DNA of 64,000 nucleotides from the NCBI RefSeq assembly GCF_015207605.1, contig NZ_JADEWO010000026.1, positions 26,660-90,659 on the forward strand, in the 5' to 3' direction. How positions within the stretch are numbered: the first letter of the stretch is position 1; each line of letters opens with the position of its first letter. Below are positions 8,381-18,451 of the stretch, piece by piece. The DNA is from Oculatella sp. LEGE 06141. Lineage in GTDB: Bacteria > Cyanobacteriota > Cyanobacteriia > Elainellales > Elainellaceae. A program made the translations under genes and the position numbers. The notes below the pieces were generated by a model, which saw only the letters and a list, made by a program, of their open reading frames with translations, had not been told where the DNA came from and made no database searches.

Positions 8381-8695
8381 ATGTACTTGACTCCCAGAGA
8401 AATGGAGCGGCTGACTATTTTTACAGCGGCAGAAATTGCCCGTCGTCGTAAGGAAAAAGGTCTGAAGCTCAATGTGCCTGAAGCGATCGCATTCATCACC
8501 GATGCCATGATTGAAGGCGCACGCGAAGACAAAGCCGTGGCTCAGCTCATGTCTGAGGGTGCCGCATTACTAACCACTGAAGACGTGCTACCTGGCGTAA
8601 CGGAACTGATTCCATTAATTCAAGTGGAAGCCCATTTTGCTGATGGCACCAAACTGATCAGTATTCACAATCCGATTCGCAGTGCTGGAACCTGA
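8381..8695 (+). CDS. ureA: Urease subunit gamma
   Basis: A 104-residue gamma subunit of the nickel urease, which with UreB and UreC hydrolyses urea to ammonia and carbamate in the cytoplasm. [58 protein letters not shown] and HNPI are family signatures. I start at the ATG at 8381, which gives the normal N-terminus and has GGAG eight bases upstream; a GTG at 8366 would add five residues. It is the first gene of ureABCGDEF and sits behind an NtcA-type promoter, so expression should rise under nitrogen limitation. Confidence 0.95.
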   Translation: MYLTPREMERLTIFTAAEIARRRKEKGLKLNVPEAIAFITDAMIEGAREDKAVAQLMSEGAALLTTEDVLPGVTELIPLIQVEAHFADGTKLISIHNPIRSAGT

Positions 8696-8699
8696 TGCC

Positions 8700-9122
8700 A
8701 TGACAAATGCCATACCAAATACTCCTAATTCCTTTCCCGGCGAGGTGCTGTGTCTGCCTGGAACCCTGCAAATTAACGCCGGACGGCCAACCAAAACGGT
8801 GACAGTAGCCAACCTGGGCGATCGCCCCATTCAGGTCGGTTCCCATTACCACTTTTTTGAAGTCAACCGTGCCTTGCAGTTTGATCGAGCTGAAGCGTAT
8901 GGGTTTCGCCTGGATATCCCAGCCGGGACGGCGATTCGGTTTGAACCGGGCGACACGAAGGCAGTGGCGTTGGTAGCCATTGGCGGCACGCGCCAGGTGC
9001 AGGGACTGAATGGTCTGGTGAATCAGGCGTTAGATGCGCCTGATGCCAAAGCAACGGCACTAGAGCGAGTGCGATCGCTAGGCTACAGCACAATGCCCTC
9101 AGAGGAACAGCATGGAAATTAG
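8700..9122 (+). CDS. ureB: Urease subunit beta
   Basis: A 140-residue urease beta subunit, starting four bases after the ureA stop. It shows PGEVLCLPG, the core [21 protein letters not shown], the motif [20 protein letters not shown] and VALVAIGG, all typical of UreB. It packs on UreC and helps to cover the active site. A GTG at 8682 in frame would give six more residues overlapping ureA; the ATG at 8700 fits the family better. The 3' end overlaps ureC by 11 bp, so translation is probably coupled. Confidence 0.95.
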   Translation: MTNAIPNTPNSFPGEVLCLPGTLQINAGRPTKTVTVANLGDRPIQVGSHYHFFEVNRALQFDRAEAYGFRLDIPAGTAIRFEPGDTKAVALVAIGGTRQVQGLNGLVNQALDAPDAKATALERVRSLGYSTMPSEEQHGN

Positions 9123-10818
9123 TCGGGAGCGTTATGCCGAGTTGTTTGGGCCGACCACAGGCGATCGCATTCGCTTAGGAGACACCTCTTTAATTGCTGA
9201 AGTAGAGCGAGATACCACGGTTTACGGGGACGAATGCGTGTTTGGTGGTGGCAAAACCCTGCGCGATGGCCTGGGATTGGCTCCTGGCGTTACCGCCGCT
9301 GAAGGCGCACTGGATCTGGTCATTACCAATGTGGTGCTGATGGACCCGGTACAGGGCATTGTGAAGACCGACATTGGCATCAAAGATGGGCGGATTGTTG
9401 GCATTGGTAAGGCGGGCAACCCTGGCGTAATGGAGGGAGTCCAGCCCAACTTAGTGGTTAGTGCTAATACCGATGTGCGATCGGCGGAAGGCTTAATTGC
9501 CACACCCGGTGGCATCGACTGCCACGTCCACTTTGACAGCGCTGGACTCTGTGCCGAGGCTCTCTCTAGTGGCCTGACAACCATGATTGGCGGGGGGCTG
9601 GGGCCTGTGACGGTGGGCATCTGTTCTGGCGGAGCCTACAACATGGGATTAATGCTACAAGCCTCTGAAGGGTTTGCTGTCAACTTTGGGTTTTTGGGTA
9701 AAGGGAGTTCCAGTCTTCCTGCCAGCTTAGTAGAGCAGGTTGAAGGGGGGGCGATCGGCCTCAAAATTCACGAAGACTGGGGCGCAATGCCTGCTCTAAT
9801 TGATACCTGTTTATCGGTTGCCGATGAGTACGACTTTCAGGTGCAAATCCACACCGATACGCTGAACGAGTCGGGCTATGTGGAAGACACACTGGCCGCA
9901 ATTCGGGGGCGCACCATTCACATGTACCACACCGAAGGGGCTGGCGGTGGACATGCGCCGGACATCATTAAGGTGGCAGGTTATTCGCACTGTCTGCCGT
10001 CTTCTACTAATCCTACTAACCCCTACACGGTTAACACGTTTGATGAACACCTGGATATGGTAATGGTCTGCCATCACTTGAATCCGAAGGTGCCGGAAGA
10101 TGTTGCCTTTGCCGAATCGCGAATCCGGGCTGAAACGATCGCCGCTGAAGACATCTTGCACGACATGGGCGCGATTAGCATGATGGGGTCGGATAGTCAG
10201 GGCATGGGGCGAATTGGTGAAGTGATCTGTCGTACCTGGCAGTTGGCTTCAAAGATGAAAGACCAGCGAGGGGCGCTACCCGAAGATAGCGATCGCAACG
10301 ACAATCAGCGGCTTCTGCGGTATCTGGCAAAGTACACCATTAATCCGGCTAAAACCTGTGGAATTGATGCCTATGTGGGTTCAATTGAACCCGGCAAAAT
10401 CGCTGATATCGTGCTGTGGCAACCGGGCTTTTTTGGGGTCAAGCCAGAGCTGGTAATCAAGGGTGGCTTTATTGCCTGGTCGCCAATGGGCGAGTCCAAT
10501 GCCTCGCTAATGACCTGCGAACCCATCATCTACCGGCCACAGTGGGGCAGTTTTGGCAGTGCCAAACAATCCACATCGTTTTGCTTTGTTACCCAAACCG
10601 CGCTGGATCAGGGGTTGCCCGACAAGCTAAAGCTACGCAAACAACTGCTACCTGTGAAAGGGACGCGATCGCTGAGCAAAGCCGATATGTTGCACAACAA
10701 TGCCTGCCCCAACATTGAAGTTGATCCAGACACCTTTCAGGTACGGGTGAATGGTGAAATTGCGACCTGTGAACCCGTCTCACGGGTGCCGCTCGGTCGG
10801 CTCTATATGTTCCGATAA
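9112..10818 (+). CDS. ureC: Urease subunit alpha (catalytic)
   Basis: The full-length 568-residue catalytic subunit. All active-site residues are visible: H138 and H140 (DCHVHFD), the carbamylated lysine K218 (GLKIHEDWG), H247 (IHTDTLNE), H273 ([13 protein letters not shown]), C320-H321-H322 of the flap (MVCHHLNP) and D361 ([13 protein letters not shown]). These bind the two nickel ions and the substrate, one position shifted from Klebsiella numbering. It overlaps ureB by 11 bp. Nothing suggests loss of function. Confidence 0.98.
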   Translation: MEISRERYAELFGPTTGDRIRLGDTSLIAEVERDTTVYGDECVFGGGKTLRDGLGLAPGVTAAEGALDLVITNVVLMDPVQGIVKTDIGIKDGRIVGIGKAGNPGVMEGVQPNLVVSANTDVRSAEGLIATPGGIDCHVHFDSAGLCAEALSSGLTTMIGGGLGPVTVGICSGGAYNMGLMLQASEGFAVNFGFLGKGSSSLPASLVEQVEGGAIGLKIHEDWGAMPALIDTCLSVADEYDFQVQIHTDTLNESGYVEDTLAAIRGRTIHMYHTEGAGGGHAPDIIKVAGYSHCLPSSTNPTNPYTVNTFDEHLDMVMVCHHLNPKVPEDVAFAESRIRAETIAAEDILHDMGAISMMGSDSQGMGRIGEVICRTWQLASKMKDQRGALPEDSDRNDNQRLLRYLAKYTINPAKTCGIDAYVGSIEPGKIADIVLWQPGFFGVKPELVIKGGFIAWSPMGESNASLMTCEPIIYRPQWGSFGSAKQSTSFCFVTQTALDQGLPDKLKLRKQLLPVKGTRSLSKADMLHNNACPNIEVDPDTFQVRVNGEIATCEPVSRVPLGRLYMFR

Positions 10819-10840
10819 ACCCATGCTGGGGGAGAAAAGC

Positions 10841-11473
10841 GTGCAAAAATCAGTGGCTCGTTTGGGGGTGGGTGGCCCGGTTGGCAGTGGTAAAACGGCT
10901 CTGCTAGAACGGTTGGTGCCGTTGCTGATGCATCAGGGGATTGAAGTGGCGGTGGTGACGAATGATTTGCTGACGCAGGAAGATGCCGATCGCCTCAAGC
11001 GACAAAGTCTTCTGCCCGTCGAACGGATTGTGGGTGTGGAAACGGGTAGTTGCCCTCATACTGCCATTCGCGAAGATCCGACGATGAATCTGTTGGCTAT
11101 TCGCAACCTGGAGCGATCGTTTCCAGAATTAGATCTCGTTTTTGTCGAAAGTGGAGGCGATAATCTGGCATCAACCTTTAGCTATGACCTGATTGATGCC
11201 TACATTTTTGTGCTGGATGTCGGTGCAGGTGACGACATTCCTCGTAAAAATGGACCAGGGTTTATGCAAGCAGACCTGGTGGTGATTAACAAAATTGACA
11301 TTGCCCCTTATGTAGGTGCTGACCTGGCCTTAATCCGTCGCGATGCCTCAGAACGACGACGCGATAAACCGATCGCCTATACCAACTGTAAAACAGGTGA
11401 AGGATTAGATCAGGTGGTGCAATTCATCTTTGATCAATTGCTGTTTCGGCCTGTGCGGGCGCTGGTTCAATAA
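10841..11473 (+). CDS. ureG: Urease accessory GTPase UreG
   Basis: UreG is the GTPase that delivers nickel to apo-urease in complex with UreD and UreF. The 210-residue form starts at a GTG at 10841 preceded by GGGGGAGA at a good distance; an ATG at 10823 would add six residues. Visible motifs are the P-loop GGPVGSGKTALLE, the switch region VTNDLLTQEDA, the metal-binding GVETGSCPHTAIRED (Cys-Pro-His), FVESGGDNLAS and the guanine motif NKID. It lies between ureC and ureD. Confidence 0.95.
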   Translation: MQKSVARLGVGGPVGSGKTALLERLVPLLMHQGIEVAVVTNDLLTQEDADRLKRQSLLPVERIVGVETGSCPHTAIREDPTMNLLAIRNLERSFPELDLVFVESGGDNLASTFSYDLIDAYIFVLDVGAGDDIPRKNGPGFMQADLVVINKIDIAPYVGADLALIRRDASERRRDKPIAYTNCKTGEGLDQVVQFIFDQLLFRPVRALVQ

Positions 11474-11478
11474 CCTGG

Positions 11479-12384
11479 ATGCACACACAATACAAACACA
11501 GAACAGGTATGGTTGCTCAATTGATTGATTCATCCATTGCAGCACTCGATCACTCAGGCCAAAACCATTTGGCTGTGCAGATTGGGCTGGATCAATACCA
11601 TCGATCGTTTGTGCAGCGCCAGTATGCAACTTATCCGTTCAGGCTCTCACGTTCGTTGCGGCTAGACCCAACGGATGCTCATCGTGCCTATCTTTACATC
11701 ATGAACTCGTCACCTGGCCTACTGGCGGGCGATCGCTTCCGCATCAGTGTTCGGCTGAGCGATCGCACCAGCCTTTACCTCACCGACCAGTCAGCGACAA
11801 AGGTGCATCAGATGGCAGTGGATCAACTCGCCCGCATCCATTACGACATTGAGGTTGGCGCTGGCGCAGGTTTAGAGTTTGTTCCAGAACCCACTATTCT
11901 GTATCGCAACGCTAGTTTAGAGCAAACGATGCGAGTCACACTGGCCTCAACCGGAAGCCTATTTTTGAGTGACGTGATGGTTCCCGGTCGCCTGGCGCGA
12001 GGAGAATGCTTTCACTTTCATCGTTATTTTAGTCGGTTGCGAGTTTGTACGCCCGATGGAGCTTTGGTTTTCAATGATGCTATGCAAATCAAGGGAGAGG
12101 GCGAGCTGACGAGGCACGCTATTTTTGCGTCTCAACCGATCCTCGCCAGTGTGATGATCATCTTGCCTGGCGTTAATTTACACGCTCTAGGGCTGGACTT
12201 AGAGCAGTTTGCCCATGCACAGACCAATCTCACTGCGGCCAGTTCTCCTCTGCCCAACTGTAATGGCTTGCTGGTGCGAGTTATGTCATCTAATGTGCCG
12301 CTCATGAAAACTTACATCAATCAGGCTTTAAACAGAATGCGGCATCTGAACCATCAACCCGCTTTACCAGAGATCCCAAAATGA
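11479..12384 (+). CDS. ureD: Urease accessory protein UreD
   Basis: A 301-residue UreD (UreH) scaffold protein that binds apo-urease and recruits UreF and UreG for nickel insertion. Typical stretches are PFRLSRSLRLD, AYLYIMNSSPGLLAGDRFRI, TDQSATKVHQM, LEFVPEPTILYRNASLEQTM and SDVMVPGRLARGE. The given ATG at 11479 is five bases from the ureG stop; an in-frame ATG at 11509 is also possible since the conserved part begins later. Its stop overlaps the ureE start in ATGA, which points to translational coupling. Confidence 0.93.
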   Translation: MHTQYKHRTGMVAQLIDSSIAALDHSGQNHLAVQIGLDQYHRSFVQRQYATYPFRLSRSLRLDPTDAHRAYLYIMNSSPGLLAGDRFRISVRLSDRTSLYLTDQSATKVHQMAVDQLARIHYDIEVGAGAGLEFVPEPTILYRNASLEQTMRVTLASTGSLFLSDVMVPGRLARGECFHFHRYFSRLRVCTPDGALVFNDAMQIKGEGELTRHAIFASQPILASVMIILPGVNLHALGLDLEQFAHAQTNLTAASSPLPNCNGLLVRVMSSNVPLMKTYINQALNRMRHLNHQPALPEIPK

Positions 12385-12893
12385 CTATCCTGGCAGAAAC
12401 CTACTTGGGCAATCAAACAACTGACCCAGCTTTGCAGCAGCAAGTGGCGCAGGCTCGCCAGACGGGAGCGTTGTTAGAGGTGTATTTGCAGCCAGACGAT
12501 CGCGCCAAAGGTCGGATTCATGCTTATTCCACCGCTGGAATAGCGCTAGGCATCATTAAAAGCCGCGAACAGCCGCTCAGCACGGGAGATGTATTTATCA
12601 CCCAACCCGGGCAACTGCTGCTGATCCATCTGGATGCCCAAACCGTGATGACGCTGAGCGTTAATGGCACCGCAGCGGGACATGCCATTGACCTGATTTA
12701 TCTGGGGCATGTGCTGGGTAATCATCACTGGCCGATTCTGGTGCAGGGCGATCGCATTTATGTGGAAATGGTAGCGGATCCAGCCGTGATGGAAGCTACC
12801 GTGAGAACTGTCAATATTCCAGGCTTATGTATTGGCTACGAGGTGCGATCGCCTGAGGCACCGCTACAATTTTCGCCCCACGCGCATCATTAA
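12381..12893 (+). CDS. ureE: Urease accessory nickel metallochaperone UreE
   Basis: A 170-residue UreE dimeric chaperone that brings nickel to UreG. The N-terminal peptide-binding part contains LQPDDRAKGRIHAYSTAGIALG; the C-terminal metal domain contains AIDLIYLGHVLGNHHWPI, where the conserved metal histidine (GNHHWP) is present. The C-terminal tail has only a short HAHH, not the long polyhistidine seen in enterobacterial UreE. It overlaps ureD by four bases. Confidence 0.93.
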   Translation: MTILAETYLGNQTTDPALQQQVAQARQTGALLEVYLQPDDRAKGRIHAYSTAGIALGIIKSREQPLSTGDVFITQPGQLLLIHLDAQTVMTLSVNGTAAGHAIDLIYLGHVLGNHHWPILVQGDRIYVEMVADPAVMEATVRTVNIPGLCIGYEVRSPEAPLQFSPHAHH

Positions 12894-12925
12894 ATTATTG
12901 GAACGCTCGATATAGAAAGCTTGCT

Positions 12926-13612
12926 ATGGTTGATTCTCGTCTTGCTCTGATGCAATTGTCTGATTCCTTTTTTCCATCAGGCTCTTTCACGCTTTCTCAT
13001 GGCTTAGAAGCAATGGTGCAAACCCAGCAAATTCGCTCGGCCCAGGATGTAGAAACGTTTCTTTATCTGCTGTTGCACAACAAAGTGGGTTGCTCCGATT
13101 TAATTGCCTTGTTCCATGCCTATCGCGCCAGTGCTGCTGCCGATCTTGGCGAAATTCGACGTGCTGACCAGTCCTTATATGCTCAGACGTTAATTCAGGC
13201 CACCCGTGAGGCTCAGTGTCGCAGTGGACAGGCGTTGTTGCTAGTGGCGCGATCGACCTGGAATGATGCTCAACTGGAGGCATTGCAGCAGAATATTGAT
13301 ACCAACCAAACGCCCGGTTTACATCCCATCGTGTTTGCAGTGGTGGGGCGTGCTGTGCGGTTGAGCGAGAGCGACACTTGTTTTGCGTTTCTCCACAACT
13401 TTGTGACGGGTTTAGTCGGTGCGGCCATTCGCTTGGGCGTTTTGGGACACCTGAGCGCGCAGGCTATTCTCTGGAAGATGGCAGCAGAAATGGACGCGAT
13501 CGCCACTCAAGCCTCAGCCCTTTCGTTAGATGATATGTGGTCCTGTACGCCTGCCATCGATATTGCCCAAATGACGCATCAACGGCTGCTTAGCAAACAA
13601 TTTTCGACCTGA
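12926..13612 (+). CDS. ureF: Urease accessory protein UreF
   Basis: A 228-residue all-helical UreF, the regulator that bridges UreD and UreG. It begins with the family signature LMQLSDSFFPSGSFTLSHGLEAMVQ, and shows FLYLLLHNKVGCSDLIALFHA and FLHNFVTGLVGAAIRLGVLG. It follows ureE by 32 bp and closes the ureABCGDEF cluster. No urea transporter (urtABCDE) or nickel permease follows in this window. Confidence 0.93.
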   Translation: MVDSRLALMQLSDSFFPSGSFTLSHGLEAMVQTQQIRSAQDVETFLYLLLHNKVGCSDLIALFHAYRASAAADLGEIRRADQSLYAQTLIQATREAQCRSGQALLLVARSTWNDAQLEALQQNIDTNQTPGLHPIVFAVVGRAVRLSESDTCFAFLHNFVTGLVGAAIRLGVLGHLSAQAILWKMAAEMDAIATQASALSLDDMWSCTPAIDIAQMTHQRLLSKQFST

Positions 13613-13694
13613 AGAATAAATGTTTTTTTCGCCCTAGTGAGCATGGGTGAGATCTTGTTCTACAACTGATATCAGCGATCGCCCGTCGGCAAGG

Positions 13695-13746
13695 TTGTTG
13701 CGATCGTTTGTTGCGGTAATTTGTTGCGATCGTTTGTTGCGATAAT
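13695..13746. repeat. 26-bp tandem duplication upstream of the hydrolase-like gene
   Basis: Two adjacent units, 13695-13720 and 13721-13746, differ at one base. Each contains TTGTTGCGATCGTTTGTTGC and therefore a CGATCG core. The second unit ends six bases before the start codon at 13753, so the repeat makes up the presumed leader of that gene. Confidence 0.85.
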
Positions 13747-13752
13747 GAAGCA

Positions 13753-14343
13753 ATGAAGATCGTGGTTTGTCCGGGTATTCATTCCTTAGCGTTGACTCAA
13801 CGCTTTTTGACAGCATTAGCCTACCAACCATCCAACATCCTGGTTTTTCCGGCTGAATCTGAGCCAGCCTATTCACCTATCCACATCCTGAATTTTTTGA
13901 GTGACGCTCTCAAGCCTCCTGATTCTGGGGTGGATAATGCCACCTCAACGGTGCCGCTAGTCTTCATTGGCTTTAGTGCAGGCGTGGTGGGGGCGATCGC
14001 TGCGGCCAGGGCATGGCAGCGGCAGGGAGGTGTTGTCAACGCGTTTATTGCATTGGATGGTTGGGGGGTGCCCCTCTACGCCAACTTTCCCATTCATCGA
14101 GTCAGCCACGACTACTTTACGCACTGGAGTTCAGCCTGGTTGGGCAACGGCGAAGATAGCTTTTATGCCGACCCGCCCGTCGAGCATTTAGAGGTGTGGC
14201 GATCGCCACAAACGGTTCACGGCTATTGGCTGCCGCCTGCTCGCCTTGCGACCCGTCACCCGACTCAACGCGGCCAGTTGACCACCGCTGCTCAATTTCT
14301 GAATGCGCTGCTCGATCGCTACAGTACCAACGCCGCAACATAA
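13753..14343 (+). CDS. Alpha/beta-hydrolase-like protein (unknown substrate)
   Basis: A 196-residue protein that begins MKIVVCPGIHSLALT and carries FIGFSAGVVGAIAAA at about residues 71-85. GFSAG fits the GxSxG nucleophile elbow of alpha/beta hydrolases, with a preceding beta strand (VPLVFIG). An ALDGWGVPL segment and a late HGYWLPP (His about 157) could supply other active-site parts. No lid domain or signal peptide is visible. Cyanobacterial genomes encode similar short proteins of unknown role. It starts 140 bp after ureF in the same direction, but the tandem repeat between them suggests separate expression. Confidence 0.6.
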   Translation: MKIVVCPGIHSLALTQRFLTALAYQPSNILVFPAESEPAYSPIHILNFLSDALKPPDSGVDNATSTVPLVFIGFSAGVVGAIAAARAWQRQGGVVNAFIALDGWGVPLYANFPIHRVSHDYFTHWSSAWLGNGEDSFYADPPVEHLEVWRSPQTVHGYWLPPARLATRHPTQRGQLTTAAQFLNALLDRYSTNAAT

Positions 14344-14511
14344 AGTTGTTGTGCCGTTCCTCAAACTGGTAATTGGGCATCCCTCAGGGCAATCATTCAG
14401 CTCTTAATCTGGACAAGAGACTTATTCCTGGTAGTTTTTGCTGTCCAAAGCACAAACTATAGAGACGCTGTCTATTGTGATGCCCCACCCCAACAGCCAT
14501 TTGCTATTTGT

Positions 14512-15768
14512 ATGTTTCCACCCGCTTCATCTGCTTCAAACAGTAGCTTTATCAAGCTTTTGCGAAACCAATCCTTTTTGGTGTTGTGGTTTGGTCAGGC
14601 ATTATCGCAGATTGCAGACAAGATTTTTTTTGTGCTGTTAATTGCCTTGTTGACCAATTATCAGCCAGCAGAAGGCATCGAAAATTCAATGCGATCGACG
14701 TTGATGGTGGCATTTACCCTTCCAGCTATCTTCTTTGGCGTAATTGCTGGAATTGTGGTCGATCGCTCCAACAAAAAGTGGGTGCTAACCACCTGCAATT
14801 TTGGCCGGGGGCTGCTGCTGCTGGCTCTGCCGTTTCTGCCACAGCTATTTGTGGTGCTGTTGGCGATCGCCTTTCTCCAGTCCACCCTGACCCAGTTTTT
14901 TGCTCCTGCCGAACTGGCTGCCATTCCACTTGTTGTGAAACGACAGGATTTGCTGTCGGCCAATGCCCTGTTCACCACGACCATGATGGGAGCCTTAATT
15001 GTTGGCTTTGCCGTGGGCGAACCGCTTTTAAGTTTGGCGAAAGAGTGGAGTAGCGACTATGGGCAGGTGCTGTTGGTTAGCAGTTGCTATTTGCTGGCAG
15101 GCGCATTGCTGCAAACCCTTTCGAGTCAATCTGTTGGGAACGCCCAATCTGCGATCGCCACCCATCCCTGGAGCGACTTCAAAGCGGGATTGCGCTATTT
15201 GAAGCACGATCGGCTGGTGAGCAATGCCATGCTTCAGTTAATGATTCTATATGCCGTGTGTGCGGTGCTCACTGTTTTGACGATCCAACTGGCCGAAGAA
15301 GTAGGGCTAAAACCAACCCAATTTGGCTTTTTGCTGGCTGCCGCAGGCATTGGCATGGTGGTGGGGGCAGGCACATTAGGCCATTGGGGCGATCGCTTCC
15401 CGCATCGGTTTCTCACCCTGGTTGGGTTCATCACGGTTGCCTCGGTCTTGCTGGTGTTTACCTTTATTCAAACTCTCTGGCTGGGGCTGGGGCTAAGTCT
15501 CCTGCTGGGCGTTGGCGCAGCCCTGGTTGCTATTCCAATGCAAACGCTAATTCAACAGCAAACACCCGAGTCGATGCGTGGAAAGGTGTTTGGCTTCCAA
15601 AATAACATTATTAATATTGCCTTAAGTTTGCCGCTGGCGCTCGCAGGCCCTTTAACCGATGCGATCGGGCTACGAGCCGTTTTCATTGGCATGAGCGTCA
15701 CGGTTGCCATCGGTGGCACTTGGGCATGGCAGACGGCTCACCCGTCACAGTCGAATGGGCTTGAATAG
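14512..15768 (+). CDS. Major facilitator superfamily exporter
   Basis: A 418-residue membrane protein with about ten to twelve hydrophobic segments. NQSFLVLWFGQALSQIADKIFFVLLI at the N-terminus and GIVVDRSNKKWVLT between helices 2 and 3 (the MFS motif-A position) are typical of the EntS/MdfA-like exporter branch of the superfamily. GHWGDRFPHRFLTL in the second half repeats the motif-A pattern. Such proteins use proton motive force to export small molecules. The substrate is not predictable and there is no neighbouring biosynthetic gene. The start at 14512 follows a 168-bp gap. Confidence 0.85.
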   Translation: MFPPASSASNSSFIKLLRNQSFLVLWFGQALSQIADKIFFVLLIALLTNYQPAEGIENSMRSTLMVAFTLPAIFFGVIAGIVVDRSNKKWVLTTCNFGRGLLLLALPFLPQLFVVLLAIAFLQSTLTQFFAPAELAAIPLVVKRQDLLSANALFTTTMMGALIVGFAVGEPLLSLAKEWSSDYGQVLLVSSCYLLAGALLQTLSSQSVGNAQSAIATHPWSDFKAGLRYLKHDRLVSNAMLQLMILYAVCAVLTVLTIQLAEEVGLKPTQFGFLLAAAGIGMVVGAGTLGHWGDRFPHRFLTLVGFITVASVLLVFTFIQTLWLGLGLSLLLGVGAALVAIPMQTLIQQQTPESMRGKVFGFQNNIINIALSLPLALAGPLTDAIGLRAVFIGMSVTVAIGGTWAWQTAHPSQSNGLE

Positions 15769-16023
15769 CGATCGCATCTGCACCAGTGGGGAATCTAGCG
15801 TTAGAGATTATCAAGAAATGCAAATGAGCATCATCAAACCCTGACACGGCGATCGAGCCTACTCGAACAAACCGCTCTAACCGCAACCGCTAAACTACCG
15901 TACAGTCCTGGCCTGAAGGCTTTAATTCGTTTTTGAATCCGGTTCTTGACGGCTCGACAGAAAGCGGTCTTGAGAACTAGACTGGTGTATTAATAAGTTG
16001 CATCATTAGCTACAGATTTGACT
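15769..16023. other. Intergenic region upstream of the acetohydroxyacid synthase gene
   Basis: A 255-bp gap expected to hold the promoter of the acetohydroxyacid synthase gene. I see no NtcA box and no leader-peptide attenuator with runs of branched-chain codons. Confidence 0.4.
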
Positions 16024-17925
16024 ATGCCTGACGTTCTACCCGTGTCTTCCCACGCTACCGTTTCCAATAGTACTTCGCTGAACAGTACTTCGCTGAACCA
16101 CCATGCTACCCCCGCAAGGGCGACGGGTGCTTTTGCGCTGATGGATAGCCTTAGACGGCACGGTGTCGAGCATGTTTTTGGCTACCCCGGTGGGGCAATT
16201 CTGCCAATCTACGACGAGCTTTATCGATCGGAAGCAGCCGGACATCTCAAGCATGTTCTGGTACGGCATGAACAGGGTGCCGCTCATGCGGCTGACGGCT
16301 ATGCTCGCGCTACCGGAAAGGTGGGGGTTTGCTTTGGCACATCTGGCCCCGGTGCAACCAATTTAGTCACTGGCATTGCCACTGCTCAGATGGACTCCAT
16401 TCCAATGGTGGTGATAACCGGGCAGGTGCCGCTGGCCGCCATTGGTAGCGATGCCTTTCAGGAAACCGATATTTTTGGCATCACGCTGCCCATTGTGAAG
16501 CATTCCTATGTTGTGCGCGATCCCGCCGACATGGCACGAATTGTGGCAGAAGCTTTTTATATTGCTCAAACGGGGCGGCCTGGGCCAGTATTAATCGATG
16601 TTCCCAAAGATGTAGGGCTAAAAGAGTTTGATTACACGCCTGTAGACCCTGGCTCCGTGAAGCTATCTGGATATCGCCCTACGGTAAAGGGCAACCCTCG
16701 CCAGGTAATTCAAGCCGCCAAGCTGATTCGTCAGTCTCGCCGCCCGTTGTTATATGTCGGGGGTGGAGCTATTTCATCCAATGCTCATGCTGAAATTCAG
16801 GCACTAGCAGAACGGTTCCAGATTCCGGTCACAACGACCTTGATGGGGCTGGGTGCCTTCGACGAGCATCATCCCCTGGCCGTTGGGATGTTGGGAATGC
16901 ATGGAACCGCCTATGCCAACTTTGCAGTAAGCGAGTGCGATCTGTTGATTGCGGTAGGTGCCCGGTTTGATGATCGCGTCACTGGCAAGCTAGACGAGTT
17001 TGCCTCTCGCGCCAAGGTCATTCACATCGATATTGACCCGGCAGAAGTGGGCAAAAACCGGGCACCAGACGTGCCGATTGTGGGAGATGTGCGTCAGGTA
17101 TTGCTGGAACTCTTGCGGCGAGAGGCAGAAGAAGGCGCTGCGGTCGATTCTGAGCAAACAAGAGAATGGCTGCACCGGATCGATCGCTGGCGACAAGATT
17201 ACCCGCTAGTGGTGCCCAGCTATCCCGAATTGCTGTCTCCTCAAGGGGTGATTGTTGAGATCAACCGTCAGGCTCCCGACGCTTATTACACAACAGACGT
17301 GGGGCAGCACCAGATGTGGTCGGCTCAGTTCCTTAAAACCAAGCCTCGTCGTTGGATCTCAAGTGCCGGATTAGGCACAATGGGCTTTGGTATGCCAGCA
17401 GCGATGGGAGTCAAAGTAGCATTACCCAATGAGCAAGTTATTTGTATCAGCGGGGATGCTAGCTTCCAAATGAATATGCAGGAGCTAGGCACGCTGGCGC
17501 AGTACGGCATCAACGTCAAGACTGTGATCATCAACAACGGCTGGCAGGGAATGGTACGTCAGTGGCAGCAAGCCTTCTACGGTGAGCGTTATTCTTCTTC
17601 CAATATGGAAGTGGGAATGCCCGACTTTGTTATCCTGGCTCAAGCTTTTGGTATTAAGGGCATGGTCATTCGTCATCCGAGCGAACTGCAAGATGCGATC
17701 GCTGAAATGCTGGCGCACGATGGCCCGGTGCTGGTTAATGCGGAAGTGTATCGCGAGGAAAATTGTTATCCAATGGTGGCTCCTGGCAAGAGCAATTCCC
17801 AGATGATTGGGTTGCCAGAGCACCCCAGGTTAGAGAAGGCGATCGAGCTGATCTACTGCCAAAACTGTGGTGCTAAAAACACGTCCAGCAACAGTTTCTG
17901 TCCTGAATGCGGCACTAAACTCTAG
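16024..17925 (+). CDS. ilvB: Acetohydroxyacid synthase large subunit with C-terminal zinc ribbon
   Basis: A 633-residue ThDP- and FAD-dependent catalytic subunit for valine, leucine and isoleucine synthesis. The catalytic glutamate is in [16 protein letters not shown], the FAD region in [16 protein letters not shown], and the ThDP motif runs [19 protein letters not shown] to [14 protein letters not shown]. The N-terminus (residues 1-35) is a low-complexity leader with the repeated unit NSTSL. The last about 27 residues add a zinc ribbon, CxxC-x10-CxxC (CQNCGAKN to CPECGTKL), after the point where the enzyme normally ends. A TTG two codons earlier is an alternative start. The small subunit ilvH is not adjacent. 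A good terminator follows. Confidence 0.95.
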   Translation: MPDVLPVSSHATVSNSTSLNSTSLNHHATPARATGAFALMDSLRRHGVEHVFGYPGGAILPIYDELYRSEAAGHLKHVLVRHEQGAAHAADGYARATGKVGVCFGTSGPGATNLVTGIATAQMDSIPMVVITGQVPLAAIGSDAFQETDIFGITLPIVKHSYVVRDPADMARIVAEAFYIAQTGRPGPVLIDVPKDVGLKEFDYTPVDPGSVKLSGYRPTVKGNPRQVIQAAKLIRQSRRPLLYVGGGAISSNAHAEIQALAERFQIPVTTTLMGLGAFDEHHPLAVGMLGMHGTAYANFAVSECDLLIAVGARFDDRVTGKLDEFASRAKVIHIDIDPAEVGKNRAPDVPIVGDVRQVLLELLRREAEEGAAVDSEQTREWLHRIDRWRQDYPLVVPSYPELLSPQGVIVEINRQAPDAYYTTDVGQHQMWSAQFLKTKPRRWISSAGLGTMGFGMPAAMGVKVALPNEQVICISGDASFQMNMQELGTLAQYGINVKTVIINNGWQGMVRQWQQAFYGERYSSSNMEVGMPDFVILAQAFGIKGMVIRHPSELQDAIAEMLAHDGPVLVNAEVYREENCYPMVAPGKSNSQMIGLPEHPRLEKAIELIYCQNCGAKNTSSNSFCPECGTKL

Positions 17926-17998
17926 CCCTCTGGTTCTACTGAAACTGTAGAAAGATTGCTATTCGGATTACCTCTAGAACCAACATGATTTTGAGATG

Positions 17999-18032
17999 AG
18001 CATACCTCTGCTTCTGGGGGTATGCTTTTTTT
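17999..18032 (+). terminator. Rho-independent terminator after ilvB
   Basis: Stem AGCATACC (17999-18006) pairs with GGTATGCT (18019-18026), with a 12-base loop, followed by a run of seven T to 18032. It ends the ilvB transcript about 75 bp after its stop. Confidence 0.85.
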
Positions 18033-18451
18033 GGTACGAGCCGAAATAGTAGAGAAAGCAAGTCGAGGCCCTCGTATGGGGATCAATCACTCCAAAAGAC
18101 GACATTTTTTGAAAAAATTGCGTAAATGGGTGGTTTATTAACTGGGTCGCATCTATACTGAGGAACCATCTACGCTACTTCTTGGGTACGTTTGGGGATA
18201 CCAGCCGCTCAGGCACTAACGTTGGCACTGGGTTGAGCCTGTGTAACCAGCGTTGCCTTGTCACTCTGGGTATCAGCAGTACACTGATGCTGAGTGATAG
18301 TGAGGTTTCTCGATCGGCTGTGGGGTAATGTAGGGTTCCTATCAGGCGGTTCGCTAATTTGTAGCTGTCCATGCAATCGGCGGTGACGGTTGAAGCCGGA
18401 TTGCAATTTAATCCAATGTGTTGAAACTGTGGTGTGAGCAAGGAGTAAATT
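18033..18451. other. Intergenic region upstream of the FtsL-like gene
   Basis: A 419-bp gap. A TATACT hexamer near 18155 could be a -10 box. A minus-strand frame covers much of the gap but has no recognisable protein. AAGGAG at the right end is the ribosome site of the next gene. Confidence 0.4.
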
